Numbered from the stretch's first letter, positions 44,117-52,453 are shown. The stretch: 64,000 nucleotides of DNA from an uncultured Candidatus Melainabacteria bacterium (GCA_934718275.1 CAKUZD010000002.1:248001-312000), one strand, 5' to 3'. Numbers and translations are program-made. Notes: generated by a model from the sequence alone, not told the origin.

Positions 44117-44986
44117 TTGCCTGAAAAAAATATAAAATTAGCGAAATATGCAGGTTTTTGCTACGGAGTAAAAAGAGCAGTAGAAACCGTTAAAAAGTTA
44201 AAAGCCGAAAACCCTGATAAGAATGTGTTTGTTCTTGGGGAACTTATCCATAACACACAAGTTATTCATGAGCTTGAGAAGCTTGGGATTAAGACTTTGA
44301 ATGAAATCCCTGAGCACGGAAATGGAATTTGTGTTATTCGGAGCCATGGTGAAAGTCCTGAAGTTATTGAAAAAATTAAACAAGCGGGATTTGAACCTGT
44401 TGATTTGACGTGTCTTGACGTAAAAAAAGTCCAACAAAAGGCTGTTGAACTTGCAAAAGATGATTATTTTGTTGTTGTTGTCGGAAAGTCAGAGCATCCT
44501 GAAGTTATAGCTATTAAAGCTAATGCGAAATTATATAGTGATAATGTGGTAGTTGCTGCATCTGTAGAGCAGTTGAAAGAATATGAGCCACAAATTAAGG
44601 CACATAAACGTGTTGGGGTTGTTGTTCAAACAACTCAAAGAATTACAACATTGACAAGTATTGTTGACTATTTGATTTCTGTTGCAAAAGAGGTTCATGT
44701 TGCAAATACGATATGTAAAAGTACCTCTATGCGCCAAACTGAAGCTAAAGAACTTGCTAAAGAAAGTGATTTGGTAATAGTTGTAGGTTCTAAAAAAAGT
44801 GCAAATACAACGCATTTGGCAGAAATTTTGAAAGACATAACAAAAACAATTCATATAGAAAATGATGATGAGTTGGATTTGTATAAGGATTTGATTGAAA
44901 AAGCAAAAAATATTTCAATAACCGCAGGCGCATCAACACCGCAAAGTGTTATTGAAAGAGTGGAAAAGCGGATAAGAATCAAGTAA
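44117..44986 (+). CDS. ispH: 4-hydroxy-3-methylbut-2-enyl diphosphate reductase
   Basis: Last enzyme of the MEP isoprenoid pathway, an iron-sulfur protein giving IPP and DMAPP. The 289-residue protein has the three cluster cysteines in GFCYGVKRAVETV, DLTCLDVKKVQ and ANTICKSTSMRQTEA, plus FVLGELIHNTQVIHELEKLG, VIRSHGESPEV, VVVGKSEHPEV and ITAGASTPQSVI. The second cysteine motif departs from the usual DATCP (no Pro after Cys). The start is a TTG with only weak upstream purines. It precedes rpsA by about 60 bases, an association also known from Clostridia, where the two are fused. Confidence 0.95.
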   Translation: MPEKNIKLAKYAGFCYGVKRAVETVKKLKAENPDKNVFVLGELIHNTQVIHELEKLGIKTLNEIPEHGNGICVIRSHGESPEVIEKIKQAGFEPVDLTCLDVKKVQQKAVELAKDDYFVVVVGKSEHPEVIAIKANAKLYSDNVVVAASVEQLKEYEPQIKAHKRVGVVVQTTQRITTLTSIVDYLISVAKEVHVANTICKSTSMRQTEAKELAKESDLVIVVGSKKSANTTHLAEILKDITKTIHIENDDELDLYKDLIEKAKNISITAGASTPQSVIERVEKRIRIK

Positions 44987-45048
44987 AAACAGGGTCGGAT
45001 ACGCATATTCCGCAAATAAAATAAGTATTAAGAAAGGAAAATAAATAA

Positions 45049-46119
45049 ATGACACAAACATTAGACAAAATGGATGAATTTGAAAGATTGTTGGAAGAAT
45101 CTTTCTCAAAATCTTATTCTGTAGCTGATATTGTTGAAGGTACAGTTTTAAAAAAAGAAAACGAAGGATATTTGGTAAGTGTAAAAGGTGCTAAAACAGA
45201 AGCTTTTTTACCAAATAAAGAAATTTCTTCTTCTGATAACGCAGAATCTTTGGAAATCGGTGATGAAAGAGAATTTTATGTATTAAAAGAAGAAAATGAT
45301 GAAGATGGTATGGTTCTTTCTCTTAAAAGACTTGCTTATGCTCAAGCTTGGGCACAACTTAACGATGCAAAAGTTCAAGGTGATACAATTCTTGCAAAAG
45401 TTGTTTCTATCGTTAAAGGCGGTGTTTTAGTTGATGTTGCTGACTTAAAAGGTTTTATTCCTTCTTCTCAACTAAGAACAGGTACTCCTTTTGATGGTTT
45501 GATTGATACAAAAATCGAAGTTAAAGTTTTAGAAGCAGATCCTAAGAAAAATAAACTTATCTTATCTCAAAGACAAGCAGTTGCAGAACAAAGAGACCAA
45601 GTTGTTGACAATATTTTGTCAGAACTTGAAGAAGGTCAAATCGTAAAAGGTGAAGTTGTAAGAATTGCAGATTTCGGAGCATTTGTTGATATCAACGGAA
45701 TTGACGGTTTATTACCAATTTCTGAAATTTCTTGGTCAAGAATTAAACACCCGTCTGATGTAATTTCTTTAGGTGAAACAATTGAAGTTAAAATTATTAA
45801 AATTGATAACGAATTGAAAAGAATTTCTTTATCACTAAAAAGAATGGGCGAAGATCCATGGCAACAAATTGAAGGTCAATTTGAAGAAGGTCAAGTAATA
45901 AAAGGAACTGTTAATAAAGTTACAGGATTTGGAGCATTCATTAATATCTTCCCTGGAGTAGAAGCATTATTACCTGTTTCTGAAATGAGTAGTGAAAATG
46001 TTAATCCGTTCAACCAATTTAAAGTTGGCGATAGCGTTGAAGTTCTTATTAAGAAATTCACTCCTCAAGAACACAGAATTGCGTTGAGTATCAAAGATAT
46101 TAATAAAGATGCTGAATAA
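45049..46119 (+). CDS. rpsA: Ribosomal protein S1-like protein, four S1 domains
   Basis: A 356-residue RNA-binding protein with four S1 domains: about 20-95 (GTVLKKENEGYLVSVKGAKT), 105-175 (AKVVSIVKGGVLVDVADLKG), 190-265 (GEVVRIADFGAFVDINGIDG) and 275-350 (GTVNKVTGFGAFINIFPGVE). E. coli S1 has six; shorter S1 proteins are common in Gram-positives and the cyanobacterial line. It helps bring structured or weak-SD messages to the ribosome. AAAGGAAAA precedes the ATG, and a strong terminator follows. Confidence 0.93.
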   Translation: MTQTLDKMDEFERLLEESFSKSYSVADIVEGTVLKKENEGYLVSVKGAKTEAFLPNKEISSSDNAESLEIGDEREFYVLKEENDEDGMVLSLKRLAYAQAWAQLNDAKVQGDTILAKVVSIVKGGVLVDVADLKGFIPSSQLRTGTPFDGLIDTKIEVKVLEADPKKNKLILSQRQAVAEQRDQVVDNILSELEEGQIVKGEVVRIADFGAFVDINGIDGLLPISEISWSRIKHPSDVISLGETIEVKIIKIDNELKRISLSLKRMGEDPWQQIEGQFEEGQVIKGTVNKVTGFGAFINIFPGVEALLPVSEMSSENVNPFNQFKVGDSVEVLIKKFTPQEHRIALSIKDINKDAE

Positions 46120-46139
46120 GCGATTAATGTAATATAAAA

Positions 46140-46167
46140 AACCGCTCTTTTAAAGGGCGGTTTTTTG
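46140..46167 (+). terminator. Terminator of ispH-rpsA
   Basis: Stem of AACCGCTC / GGGCGGTT type with a TTTTAAA loop and a run of six T. Confidence 0.88.
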
Positions 46168-46351
46168 GTTGAAATTATTGAAATAATTTGTTATACTAGA
46201 AAAGTAAAGTTAAAAAGGAGAGATATTTTATGCTAAATTCAGGTTTGTTTGTTTGTCGGGGGGGGGGCAATTAGCGGCTCCTACAGAGGGTTTTACTCTT
46301 GCTGAAGTTTTGATTACCCTTGGAATTATCGGGGTTGTTGCAGCATTGACA
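46168..46351 (+). repeat. Duplicated prepilin leader cassette, copy 1
   Basis: A 184-base segment containing promoter-proximal sequence, AAAAAGGAG Shine-Dalgarno, ATG, poly-G tract and the coding sequence for the prepilin helix. Copy 2 lies at 47095-47278 (offset 927) with two mismatches, both upstream of the ribosome binding site. Confidence 0.9.
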
Positions 46352-47029
46352 ATTCCAACTTTACTTGCCAATTATAAAGAAAAAGTTTTGGTTACAAGTG
46401 CTAAAAAATTGTATAATCAAACTTTTAATGCGGTTAATAAATATAATGCCGAGAATGGAACAGTTGGAGATTATTCATATTTTTGGATATCAAATACAGG
46501 TGTTACAGGTGGCACATTGATGGCTTTGGCAAAAGAATTAAATGCTGTTAAAGTTTGTCCAAGACGTGCTGATTTGGATGATTGCGGTGGAGAATATACT
46601 ATAAAGCAATATAAAAAAATGAATGATGGCCATGGGAAAACGCGACAATTTGGAGATTGGAATCGCAACAGAATGGTTTTGGCTGATGGAAGTCTTGTGT
46701 CTGTGTTAAGTGAAGTTCAGGCAGGAAGTTGCACTCATTCTTATTTTTCCAATGACACAGATGAAAATGGTAATTATATTCCTGATTCTTCAAGTCCAAC
46801 CGGCTTTAAGGGGAGAATGAACTCAAATTCCAATTGTGGTTTTATTATTTTTGATACTAATGGTTTAAAAGGGCCAAACCAAATTGGTAAAGATGTTTTT
46901 CAATATGGTTTTTATCCTGACGGACTAAATATTGATTCCTTGGTAAGGGATAATTATGGAAATCTAAGATATGTTTTAGCTAATGATAAATTGATAAAAA
47001 CAGAAAACTACAAAATAGGTGATTTTTAA
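46253..47029 (+). CDS. Type IV prepilin-like protein 1, out of frame with its ATG (poly-G tract)
   Basis: The body encodes a prepilin: PTEGFTLAEVLITLGIIGVV with PilD-type Gly/Phe cleavage site and Glu5, then a soluble domain with cysteines (CPRRADLDDCGG, CTHSYFSND) and a family-type FDTNGLKGPNQIGKD segment. The convincing start is ATG 46230, which has AAAAAGGAG nine bases upstream. It reads MLNSGLFVCRGGGN and stops at 46272-46274, because the ten-G run (46258-46267) puts it out of frame. With 8 or 11 G it would join the prepilin frame. The interval given here is the open prepilin frame from the in-frame TTG 46253, which has no ribosome site. Expression probably depends on slippage. Confidence 0.8.
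   Translation: MSGGGQLAAPTEGFTLAEVLITLGIIGVVAALTIPTLLANYKEKVLVTSAKKLYNQTFNAVNKYNAENGTVGDYSYFWISNTGVTGGTLMALAKELNAVKVCPRRADLDDCGGEYTIKQYKKMNDGHGKTRQFGDWNRNRMVLADGSLVSVLSEVQAGSCTHSYFSNDTDENGNYIPDSSSPTGFKGRMNSNSNCGFIIFDTNGLKGPNQIGKDVFQYGFYPDGLNIDSLVRDNYGNLRYVLANDKLIKTENYKIGDF
46258..46267 (+). repeat. Poly-G tract (10 G) in prepilin 1
   Basis: A ten-G run between ATG 46230 and the prepilin body. The frame is restored by 8 or 11 G. Confidence 0.88.
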
Positions 47030-47034
47030 AAAAT

Positions 47035-47065
47035 AAAAGTCGAGATAATATCTCGACTTTTATTT
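47035..47065 (+). terminator. Terminator of prepilin 1
   Basis: Stem AAAGTCGAGAT / ATCTCGACTTT with a 3-base loop, then TATTTT. Confidence 0.88.
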
Positions 47066-47066
47066 T

Positions 47067-47090
47067 CTATTCTCCAAAATAATTTTTTTA
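47067..47090 (-). pseudogene. Remnant of an rpoD 3' end
   Basis: On the minus strand these bases read AAA AAT TAT TTT GGA GAA TAG, that is K-N-Y-F-G-E-stop, the same six residues and stop that end rpoD at 47899. The two differ only in third codon positions here (TTT/TTC, GGA/GGC). It lies between the two prepilin genes, as expected if prepilin plus the neighbouring rpoD tail were duplicated in tandem. The match is short, so chance cannot be fully excluded. Confidence 0.55.
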
Positions 47091-47094
47091 ATTT

Positions 47095-47278
47095 GTTGAA
47101 ATTATTGAAATAATTTGTTATATTAGAAAGGTAAAGTTAAAAAGGAGAGATATTTTATGCTAAATTCAGGTTTGTTTGTTTGTCGGGGGGGGGGCAATTA
47201 GCGGCTCCTACAGAGGGTTTTACTCTTGCTGAAGTTTTGATTACCCTTGGAATTATCGGGGTTGTTGCAGCATTGACA
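47095..47278 (+). repeat. Duplicated prepilin leader cassette, copy 2
   Basis: The partner of 46168-46351. Identity stops abruptly after GCAGCATTGACA, where the two prepilin bodies diverge. Confidence 0.9.
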
Positions 47279-47854
47279 TTGCCAAGTGTTATTTCTAATG
47301 CAAATAATATGAATTACAAAACTGCTTATAAAAAAGCGTTACGCGATGTTAACGAAGCATATAAATTAATGGAAGCCAATGACAGTCGATTTAATGAGGT
47401 TGTATGTAGTAATTCAGAAGAGTGTCCTGATTGTTGTTTTAGTCCAACTTTTTTTGAGAACTTCAAAGTTTTATCAGAACAATTTAGAGCAACTAAAACT
47501 TGTATGACAGGTAGCATTGATGATGTAAAAAGATGTTGGGAATGTGACAAGGGGCAGTCGGGTAAAGATTCTGAGCCTCCAAATTATTATGGCTGTAATT
47601 CTGCTCCAGCATTTATAGATAATTCAGGACGGGCTTGGAGTATGTATTTTGCACAAGAAGCTTCGTTTTATGTTGATACAAATGGCTTTAAAGGGCCTAA
47701 TCATATAGGTAAAGATAGATGGTGTTTTCACCTTCCTACACCGAAGTTGAAAGGCTCAGATAATTATATAAAACCTTGTTTTGACGTTGATGTAAAAACA
47801 AAAAGCAGGTTTTGTCCAAGTGGTGATTGCAGGTTTAAAAGTTGGCTTGAATAG
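47180..47854 (+). CDS. Type IV prepilin-like protein 2, out of frame with its ATG (poly-G tract)
   Basis: Same leader and N-terminal helix as prepilin 1, but a different soluble domain: it is Cys-rich (CSNSEECPDCCF, CMTGSIDDVKRCWECDKG, CFHLPTP, CPSGDC) with FYVDTNGFKGPNHIGKD. The well-placed start is ATG 47157 (AAAAAGGAG upstream), which the ten-G run at 47185-47194 puts out of frame, exactly as in prepilin 1. The interval given starts at the in-frame TTG 47180, which lacks a ribosome site. It is followed by the convergent rpoD gene. It is probably a minor pilin or pseudopilin whose synthesis needs slippage of the G tract. Confidence 0.8.
   Translation: MSGGGQLAAPTEGFTLAEVLITLGIIGVVAALTLPSVISNANNMNYKTAYKKALRDVNEAYKLMEANDSRFNEVVCSNSEECPDCCFSPTFFENFKVLSEQFRATKTCMTGSIDDVKRCWECDKGQSGKDSEPPNYYGCNSAPAFIDNSGRAWSMYFAQEASFYVDTNGFKGPNHIGKDRWCFHLPTPKLKGSDNYIKPCFDVDVKTKSRFCPSGDCRFKSWLE
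47185..47194 (+). repeat. Poly-G tract (10 G) in prepilin 2
   Basis: A ten-G run between ATG 47157 and the prepilin body, same length and frame effect as in prepilin 1. Confidence 0.88.
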
Positions 47855-47898
47855 ATTAACGATTAATTTTGGGAGGTGTTTCCCCTAATTAATAATTT

Positions 47899-48894
47899 CT
47901 ATTCGCCGAAATAATTTTTTAAATCTACAGCTAGTTTTTTGTTTTTGCAAAGTTTTTTCAGTTTTGCAATAGCTCTGTTTTCGATTTGGCGAATACGTTC
48001 TCTTGAAACTCCATATTGAGAACCGATTTCGTCAAGAGTTTTTTTAGCTCCATTGTTGTCTAATCCGTAGCGAAGAATTAGGACATCTCGTTCTTTGGGG
48101 CTAAGTTGGCTTAGCATTTTTCTAATATCTTCAAACAAATTTTCTTGAGAAACTCTGCTATCAGGAGTAATAGAGGCTTCATCAACGATGAAATCTGCAA
48201 TTTTTGAGGAGTCCTCTGAAGAACTTGCAGGTGTTTCCATACTTATTGTTGATTGAGCTGATTTTACAATTGATGTTAATTTATTAACCGGAACCCCCAA
48301 ACGGTATGCAATTTCTTGTTTTGTTGGAGTGTGCCCAAGTTCTGTTGTTAAATCAATTGTTGCTCGTCTAATTTTTCCAAGAGATTCTATCATGTGGATT
48401 GGAAGTCTTATAATTCTAGCTTTATCAGCGATTGCACGAGTGATTGATTGTTGAATCCACCATGTTGCATAAGTTGAAAATTTGTAACCTTTTTTGTAGT
48501 CAAACCTGCCTGCAGCTTTCATTAAGCCCATATTGCCTTCTTGTATTAAGTCCAAGAAAGAAAGTCCGCGCCCAATATATTTTTTAGCTATACTGACTAC
48601 AAGACGTAGATTGGCGTTAACCAATACGTTTTTTGAAAATTCATCATGTTCTTCAAATATTTTTTTTGCAAGTTCAAGTTCTTGTTCGTGTGATAAAAGA
48701 GGAATTTTTCCGATTTGTTGCAAATATATTTTAACACTATCATCAGAATTCACGGAAGAAATGTTTTCTTGAACTTTAGGGTCTTCAACAGTCTCCAAAA
48801 CATCGTCATCATCTTCCTCAAGGTCATGAAAATTTACATTTTCATCTGAAATTTCCTCGGTAAGTAAACCGTATTTTTCAAGTTCTTTTTTCAT
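47899..48894 (-). CDS. rpoD: Principal-type RNA polymerase sigma factor (RpoD/SigA)
   Basis: A 331-residue sigma70. Region 1.2 reads DDSVKIYLQQIGKIPLLSHE; region 2 has NLRLVVSIAKKYIGRGLSFL, DLIQEGNMGLMKAAGRFDYK and FSTYATWWIQQSITRAIADK; region 3 has IRLPIHMIESLGKIRRA; region 4 has ERDVLILRYGLD and SRERIRQIENRAIAKLK. The length and the acidic N-terminus fit a primary sigma of the cyanobacterial/Gram-positive type, without the long 1.1 region of E. coli. GGAGAG lies before the ATG. The promoters visible in this window (TTGACA/TTGCAA, 16-18 bases, TATAAT) are what such a factor would read. Confidence 0.95.
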   Translation of the reverse strand: MKKELEKYGLLTEEISDENVNFHDLEEDDDDVLETVEDPKVQENISSVNSDDSVKIYLQQIGKIPLLSHEQELELAKKIFEEHDEFSKNVLVNANLRLVVSIAKKYIGRGLSFLDLIQEGNMGLMKAAGRFDYKKGYKFSTYATWWIQQSITRAIADKARIIRLPIHMIESLGKIRRATIDLTTELGHTPTKQEIAYRLGVPVNKLTSIVKSAQSTISMETPASSSEDSSKIADFIVDEASITPDSRVSQENLFEDIRKMLSQLSPKERDVLILRYGLDNNGAKKTLDEIGSQYGVSRERIRQIENRAIAKLKKLCKNKKLAVDLKNYFGE

Positions 48895-48942
48895 TTCTCT
48901 CTCCTGATATGCAAAATTTAAATAAGTTCTAAACCATTATAA

Positions 48943-49683
48943 TCAATTTTTTAGTTTTTGTCTAACTGTTTCGAAAATGATTGCACTGAACGCATTTGAG
49001 ACATTAAGAGAATTAAAATCCTTAAACATTGGGATTTTTACAACAAAATCAGATAGTTTAAGTAAAGATTTTGATACTCCGGCATGCTCTGCGCCCATAA
49101 TTATTGCAGAATTCATATCTTTATAATTGACATCATAATAATTATCCTTTGCGCTTGCGTCTGCCGCAATTACCCACCAGTCGGAATTTTTTAATTTTTG
49201 TACTGCATTGACTAAACTGTTAACCTTAATTATTGGGATATGGTTAATTGCTCCTGCGCTGGTTTTTTCTACTGTTGCGTTTACTTGAACATTTCTCCTT
49301 GACGGGATTATGATGCCTGCAACTCCTGCACAGACACATGTTCGGATAATAGAACCTAAGTTGTGAGAGTCTTCTATACCGTCAAGAATTGCAAGTGATG
49401 CATTTTCGTATTTTTTCTTTTCAAGAAAATCATCTAAATCTATATATTTGATAGGAGATATTTGAGCGATTATTCCTTGGTGGTTAAATTCTGCGTATGG
49501 AAGAAATTTTTCTTTCGCTACGAATTGAAAAACTATTCCATTTTCTTTTGCCAGTTCTTTAATTTTATTGATTTTATTATCGCTATGAATGTTTTTAGAA
49601 ATAAGGATTTTGTTAATTTCTCTATCGCCCGCAATTAGGGCTTCCATAACCGAATTTTTTCCAAAAATAATATTATTTTCCAT
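48943..49683 (-). CDS. rlmB: TrmH-family (SpoU) RNA 2'-O-methyltransferase
   Basis: A 246-residue SPOUT enzyme. The N-terminal substrate-binding domain (residues 1-75) starts IIFGKNSVMEAL; the knotted catalytic domain has LAILDGIEDSHNLGSIIRTC, NAIIMGAEHAGVSKSLL and VKIPMFKDFNSLNVSNAFSA, the three SpoU motifs. The likely target is 2'-O-methylguanosine in 23S rRNA (RlmB type), though specificity cannot be proven from sequence. Its ATG overlaps the nadA stop codon by one base, so it is co-transcribed with nadA. Confidence 0.88.
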   Translation of the reverse strand: MENNIIFGKNSVMEALIAGDREINKILISKNIHSDNKINKIKELAKENGIVFQFVAKEKFLPYAEFNHQGIIAQISPIKYIDLDDFLEKKKYENASLAILDGIEDSHNLGSIIRTCVCAGVAGIIIPSRRNVQVNATVEKTSAGAINHIPIIKVNSLVNAVQKLKNSDWWVIAADASAKDNYYDVNYKDMNSAIIMGAEHAGVSKSLLKLSDFVVKIPMFKDFNSLNVSNAFSAIIFETVRQKLKN

Positions 49684-50603
49684 TATTTAGCTCCCATAGC
49701 AGAAACTTCAAGCATTCTGTCAATACAGCTTAATGCTTTTGAAGCAATTTCTTCATCAACTGTAATCTCATGTTCTTCTTTATCTAAAGCATTATAAATA
49801 TCTGTTAAAGTGTGCCACTTCATGTTTGGACAAATTACACTATCTTTTATCAAAATAAATTCTTTTTCCGGATAGTCCCTTTTTAATCTGTCAACAACTC
49901 CTTTTTCTGTGGCAATAATAAACTGTTTTTTATCGCTTTGAGCTGCAAATTTCATAATTCCTGTTGTAGAACCTACATAATCCGCTAGAGCCGCAACTGA
50001 TTGATGACATTCCGGGTGAGCAAGAACGAGAGCTTCCGGATATTTAGCTCGCGCTTCTGTTACGTCAGTTGGTCTGATTTGCACATGTGTTGGACAAAAA
50101 CCGGTATATGTATTTACTTTTACGTTTCCTAGTTGAGCTTCAACCCATTTACCTAAATATGTATCAGGTAGGAATAAAATTTCTTTTGCATTTAAACTGT
50201 CAACAATTTTTACCGCATTTGAACTTGTACAGCAAATATCGCATTCGGATTTTACTTCCGCAGTCGAATTTATATAGCAAACTGTAGGCATTTTAGGATA
50301 TTTGCTCTTGAACTGTCTCAATTGCTCTAAAGTAATCATATCAGCCATTCGACAACCGGATTCCAAACGAGGAAGCAATACTTTCCTGTTTGGGTTTAGT
50401 ATTTTAGCGGTTTGTGCCATAAAATATACGCCTGCAAAAACAATAATATCAGCATCAGTTTTTGCTGCCATTTGACTAAGATAAAGAGAATCTCCGACAT
50501 AATCGGCTACTTCATCAATTTCTGCATTTTGGTAACAATGAGCTAATATGACAGCGTTTTTCTCTATTTTTAGTTTATTAATTTTTTCAATCAGTTCGTT
50601 CAT
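49683..50603 (-). CDS. nadA: Quinolinate synthase A
   Basis: Condenses iminoaspartate with dihydroxyacetone phosphate to quinolinate in NAD synthesis, using a 4Fe-4S cluster. The 306-residue protein has AVILAHCYQNAEIDEVADYV, GDSLYLSQMAAKTDADIIVF, FMAQTAKILNP, GCRMADMI, YINSTAEVKSECDICCTSSN, FLPDTYLGKWVE, AHPECHQSV and DSVICPNMKWHTLTDIYNAL. The three conserved cluster cysteines lie in the CDICCTSSN, PECHQ and VICPNMK segments. GGAGAG precedes the ATG. Partner nadB is not in the window. Confidence 0.95.
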   Translation of the reverse strand: MNELIEKINKLKIEKNAVILAHCYQNAEIDEVADYVGDSLYLSQMAAKTDADIIVFAGVYFMAQTAKILNPNRKVLLPRLESGCRMADMITLEQLRQFKSKYPKMPTVCYINSTAEVKSECDICCTSSNAVKIVDSLNAKEILFLPDTYLGKWVEAQLGNVKVNTYTGFCPTHVQIRPTDVTEARAKYPEALVLAHPECHQSVAALADYVGSTTGIMKFAAQSDKKQFIIATEKGVVDRLKRDYPEKEFILIKDSVICPNMKWHTLTDIYNALDKEEHEITVDEEIASKALSCIDRMLEVSAMGAK

Positions 50604-50645
50604 TTATGTAAACTCTCCTACATTTAGTGTAAATTTATGTTAATT

Positions 50646-50675
50646 TTGCAAACTTTATAAAATATATTGTATAAT
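50646..50675 (+). promoter_or_regulatory. Promoter of the pilM/N-pilO operon
   Basis: TTGCAA (50646-50651), an 18-base spacer and TATAAT (50670-50675), about 40 bases before ATG 50715. Confidence 0.65.
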
Positions 50676-50714
50676 AAAAAAGTAAGTGAGTAAATAAGTA
50701 AGAAAAAGAATATT

Positions 50715-52442
50715 ATGGATTTAAACAATTTTTTATCACAATTGGGAATTGGACAGAAGGAAACTGTATGTCTTTCTGTTACTCCGGGAGTTGGCCTGGA
50801 ACTTATTCAACTGGATGTTAACAATCGTTCAGTTAAGAATTATGCTTATAGACCGTTAGAGTATAATGAGGCGGTTCGAGAAATAGCAGATATGGGTGCT
50901 TTCAAAAATGCAGTATCGGAACTTTTTGCTGAATTGGCAATTCCTCCGAAAAGTAATGTTGTTTTGAATTTGCCTATGGTTTTGTTTGGAAGTACTAATC
51001 TTCCGTTATTGTTAGCGGATGACCAAATTTCCGAAGCTTTGACTTCTGAAGTTGAACAGTCTTATATATTTAAAAGATATGAGCCTGTAATCAGTTGGAT
51101 TGATGCTCCAGGAACTCAATCAGGAGATTTGAGGAAATTATTTTATTCTGCTATTCAGAAAAATGTAATTGAAGATATTAAGGGCGCTTTGGGAGAATTG
51201 GGTTATACTCTTTCCGGCGTTGAGATGTCTTTGACTTCTGTTTTAAAAGCATTGGCTTTTTCCGGATTAGCTCAAGAACAAATGAAAGACAATGTTTCTT
51301 GGAACTTAATGTTAGTTTCTCCAAATGGTTATTCAATATGTTCTTTGGTTGGCAGAAATATTGTTGATTATTATGAAGAACCTTTGGCTATCAAGTCTTT
51401 TGAGGGTGATGAAATTTATAATGCAATCAGTGCATCTGCTCAGATTACGTTGATGAGTTATCCTGCTAACTATTTGTATATTGTTTCCGAAACAGATATG
51501 GTTAGTGCGGAACTGCTTGCAAAAAGATTGCCGACAGAAGGTGTTGTTACATATTTAGAAAACAATTCTTTCAAAAAGCAAGATCCGATTCCTGTTAGTT
51601 TGGAAGTTTTGGAAGAAACAGCTCATAAAATTTCTTTGGAAGCAATCGGTATTGCTGTTGGAAATGCTGTTCAAATGCCTGTTAAATTTAACTTTATGTC
51701 AGGTAGTATAGGTGGAGACACAAATGGGGATGACCCTGATACTCCTGTACATGTTGTTTTAGGATCTACGGAATTTGATATTTCTCCGAATGCAGCTTCT
51801 AAAGTTGCAGGGCTTATTGCATTCCTCGTGCTAGCTCCTACTTTGGCTGCTTTTATTGGAATTCCGATGATAGAAAGCCAAAAACAAGCACAATTAGAAG
51901 AAGTAAATAGTAAGTTAGAACAAACTAATGCTGAGATTAAGAAAGCTCAAGATGAACAAAATAAAACAAATGATTTTGATGTTAAAGCAGAAATTAAAAA
52001 GGTTTTAGGAAATAACAGAGCTAAGTTAATGGCTTATACTGCATTAGGCGAATCTGTTCCTAAGAATTTATATGTTACTTATTTTGCAGCAAAAGGTGAT
52101 GGTAAGATTGATGTTAAGGGGGATTCAAAGAATGTTGAGGATATTTATTTATTCTTTAGAAATATGAAAGATTCCTTAATTAACACTCAATTAAGACTTC
52201 ATAAACTTCAAATGAAAACAGATTCTGTTGACGAAGCGGTTAGTGTTGATCTAAATAAATCCGGTGATTACGAATTTGAAATCACTAACATGACGTCTGT
52301 AGAGTTAAATCCTCCTGCTGAAACTGATGCGAATGCAGATGTATCTCAGCAACAACAGGAACAAGCTCAACAAGATAATGGAGCTCCAAAAGGCGGTTTG
52401 TTGAACAATAAACAATTGTTGAATTTTGGAAAAAAGGACTAG
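50715..52442 (+). CDS. PilM-PilN-like fusion, type IV pilus inner-membrane platform
   Basis: A 575-residue protein joining two pilus assembly parts. Residues 1-330 have the actin-like ATPase layout of PilM: VCLSVTPGVGLELIQLDV, VVLNLPMVLFG, and FYSAIQKNVIEDIKGALGEL followed by GYTLSGVEMSLTSVLKALAF. A transmembrane helix at about 370-390 (VAGLIAFLVLAPTLAAFIGI) leads to a coiled coil and a periplasmic ferredoxin-like domain typical of PilN (VPKNLYVTYFAAKGDGKIDV, DIYLFFRNMKDS). The tail is Gln-rich. It would link cytosolic PilM and periplasmic PilN functions in one chain. The Shine-Dalgarno is weak. A pilO-like gene follows after 11 bases. Confidence 0.75.
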   Translation: MDLNNFLSQLGIGQKETVCLSVTPGVGLELIQLDVNNRSVKNYAYRPLEYNEAVREIADMGAFKNAVSELFAELAIPPKSNVVLNLPMVLFGSTNLPLLLADDQISEALTSEVEQSYIFKRYEPVISWIDAPGTQSGDLRKLFYSAIQKNVIEDIKGALGELGYTLSGVEMSLTSVLKALAFSGLAQEQMKDNVSWNLMLVSPNGYSICSLVGRNIVDYYEEPLAIKSFEGDEIYNAISASAQITLMSYPANYLYIVSETDMVSAELLAKRLPTEGVVTYLENNSFKKQDPIPVSLEVLEETAHKISLEAIGIAVGNAVQMPVKFNFMSGSIGGDTNGDDPDTPVHVVLGSTEFDISPNAASKVAGLIAFLVLAPTLAAFIGIPMIESQKQAQLEEVNSKLEQTNAEIKKAQDEQNKTNDFDVKAEIKKVLGNNRAKLMAYTALGESVPKNLYVTYFAAKGDGKIDVKGDSKNVEDIYLFFRNMKDSLINTQLRLHKLQMKTDSVDEAVSVDLNKSGDYEFEITNMTSVELNPPAETDANADVSQQQQEQAQQDNGAPKGGLLNNKQLLNFGKKD

Positions 52443-52453
52443 GAGAGTAAATC

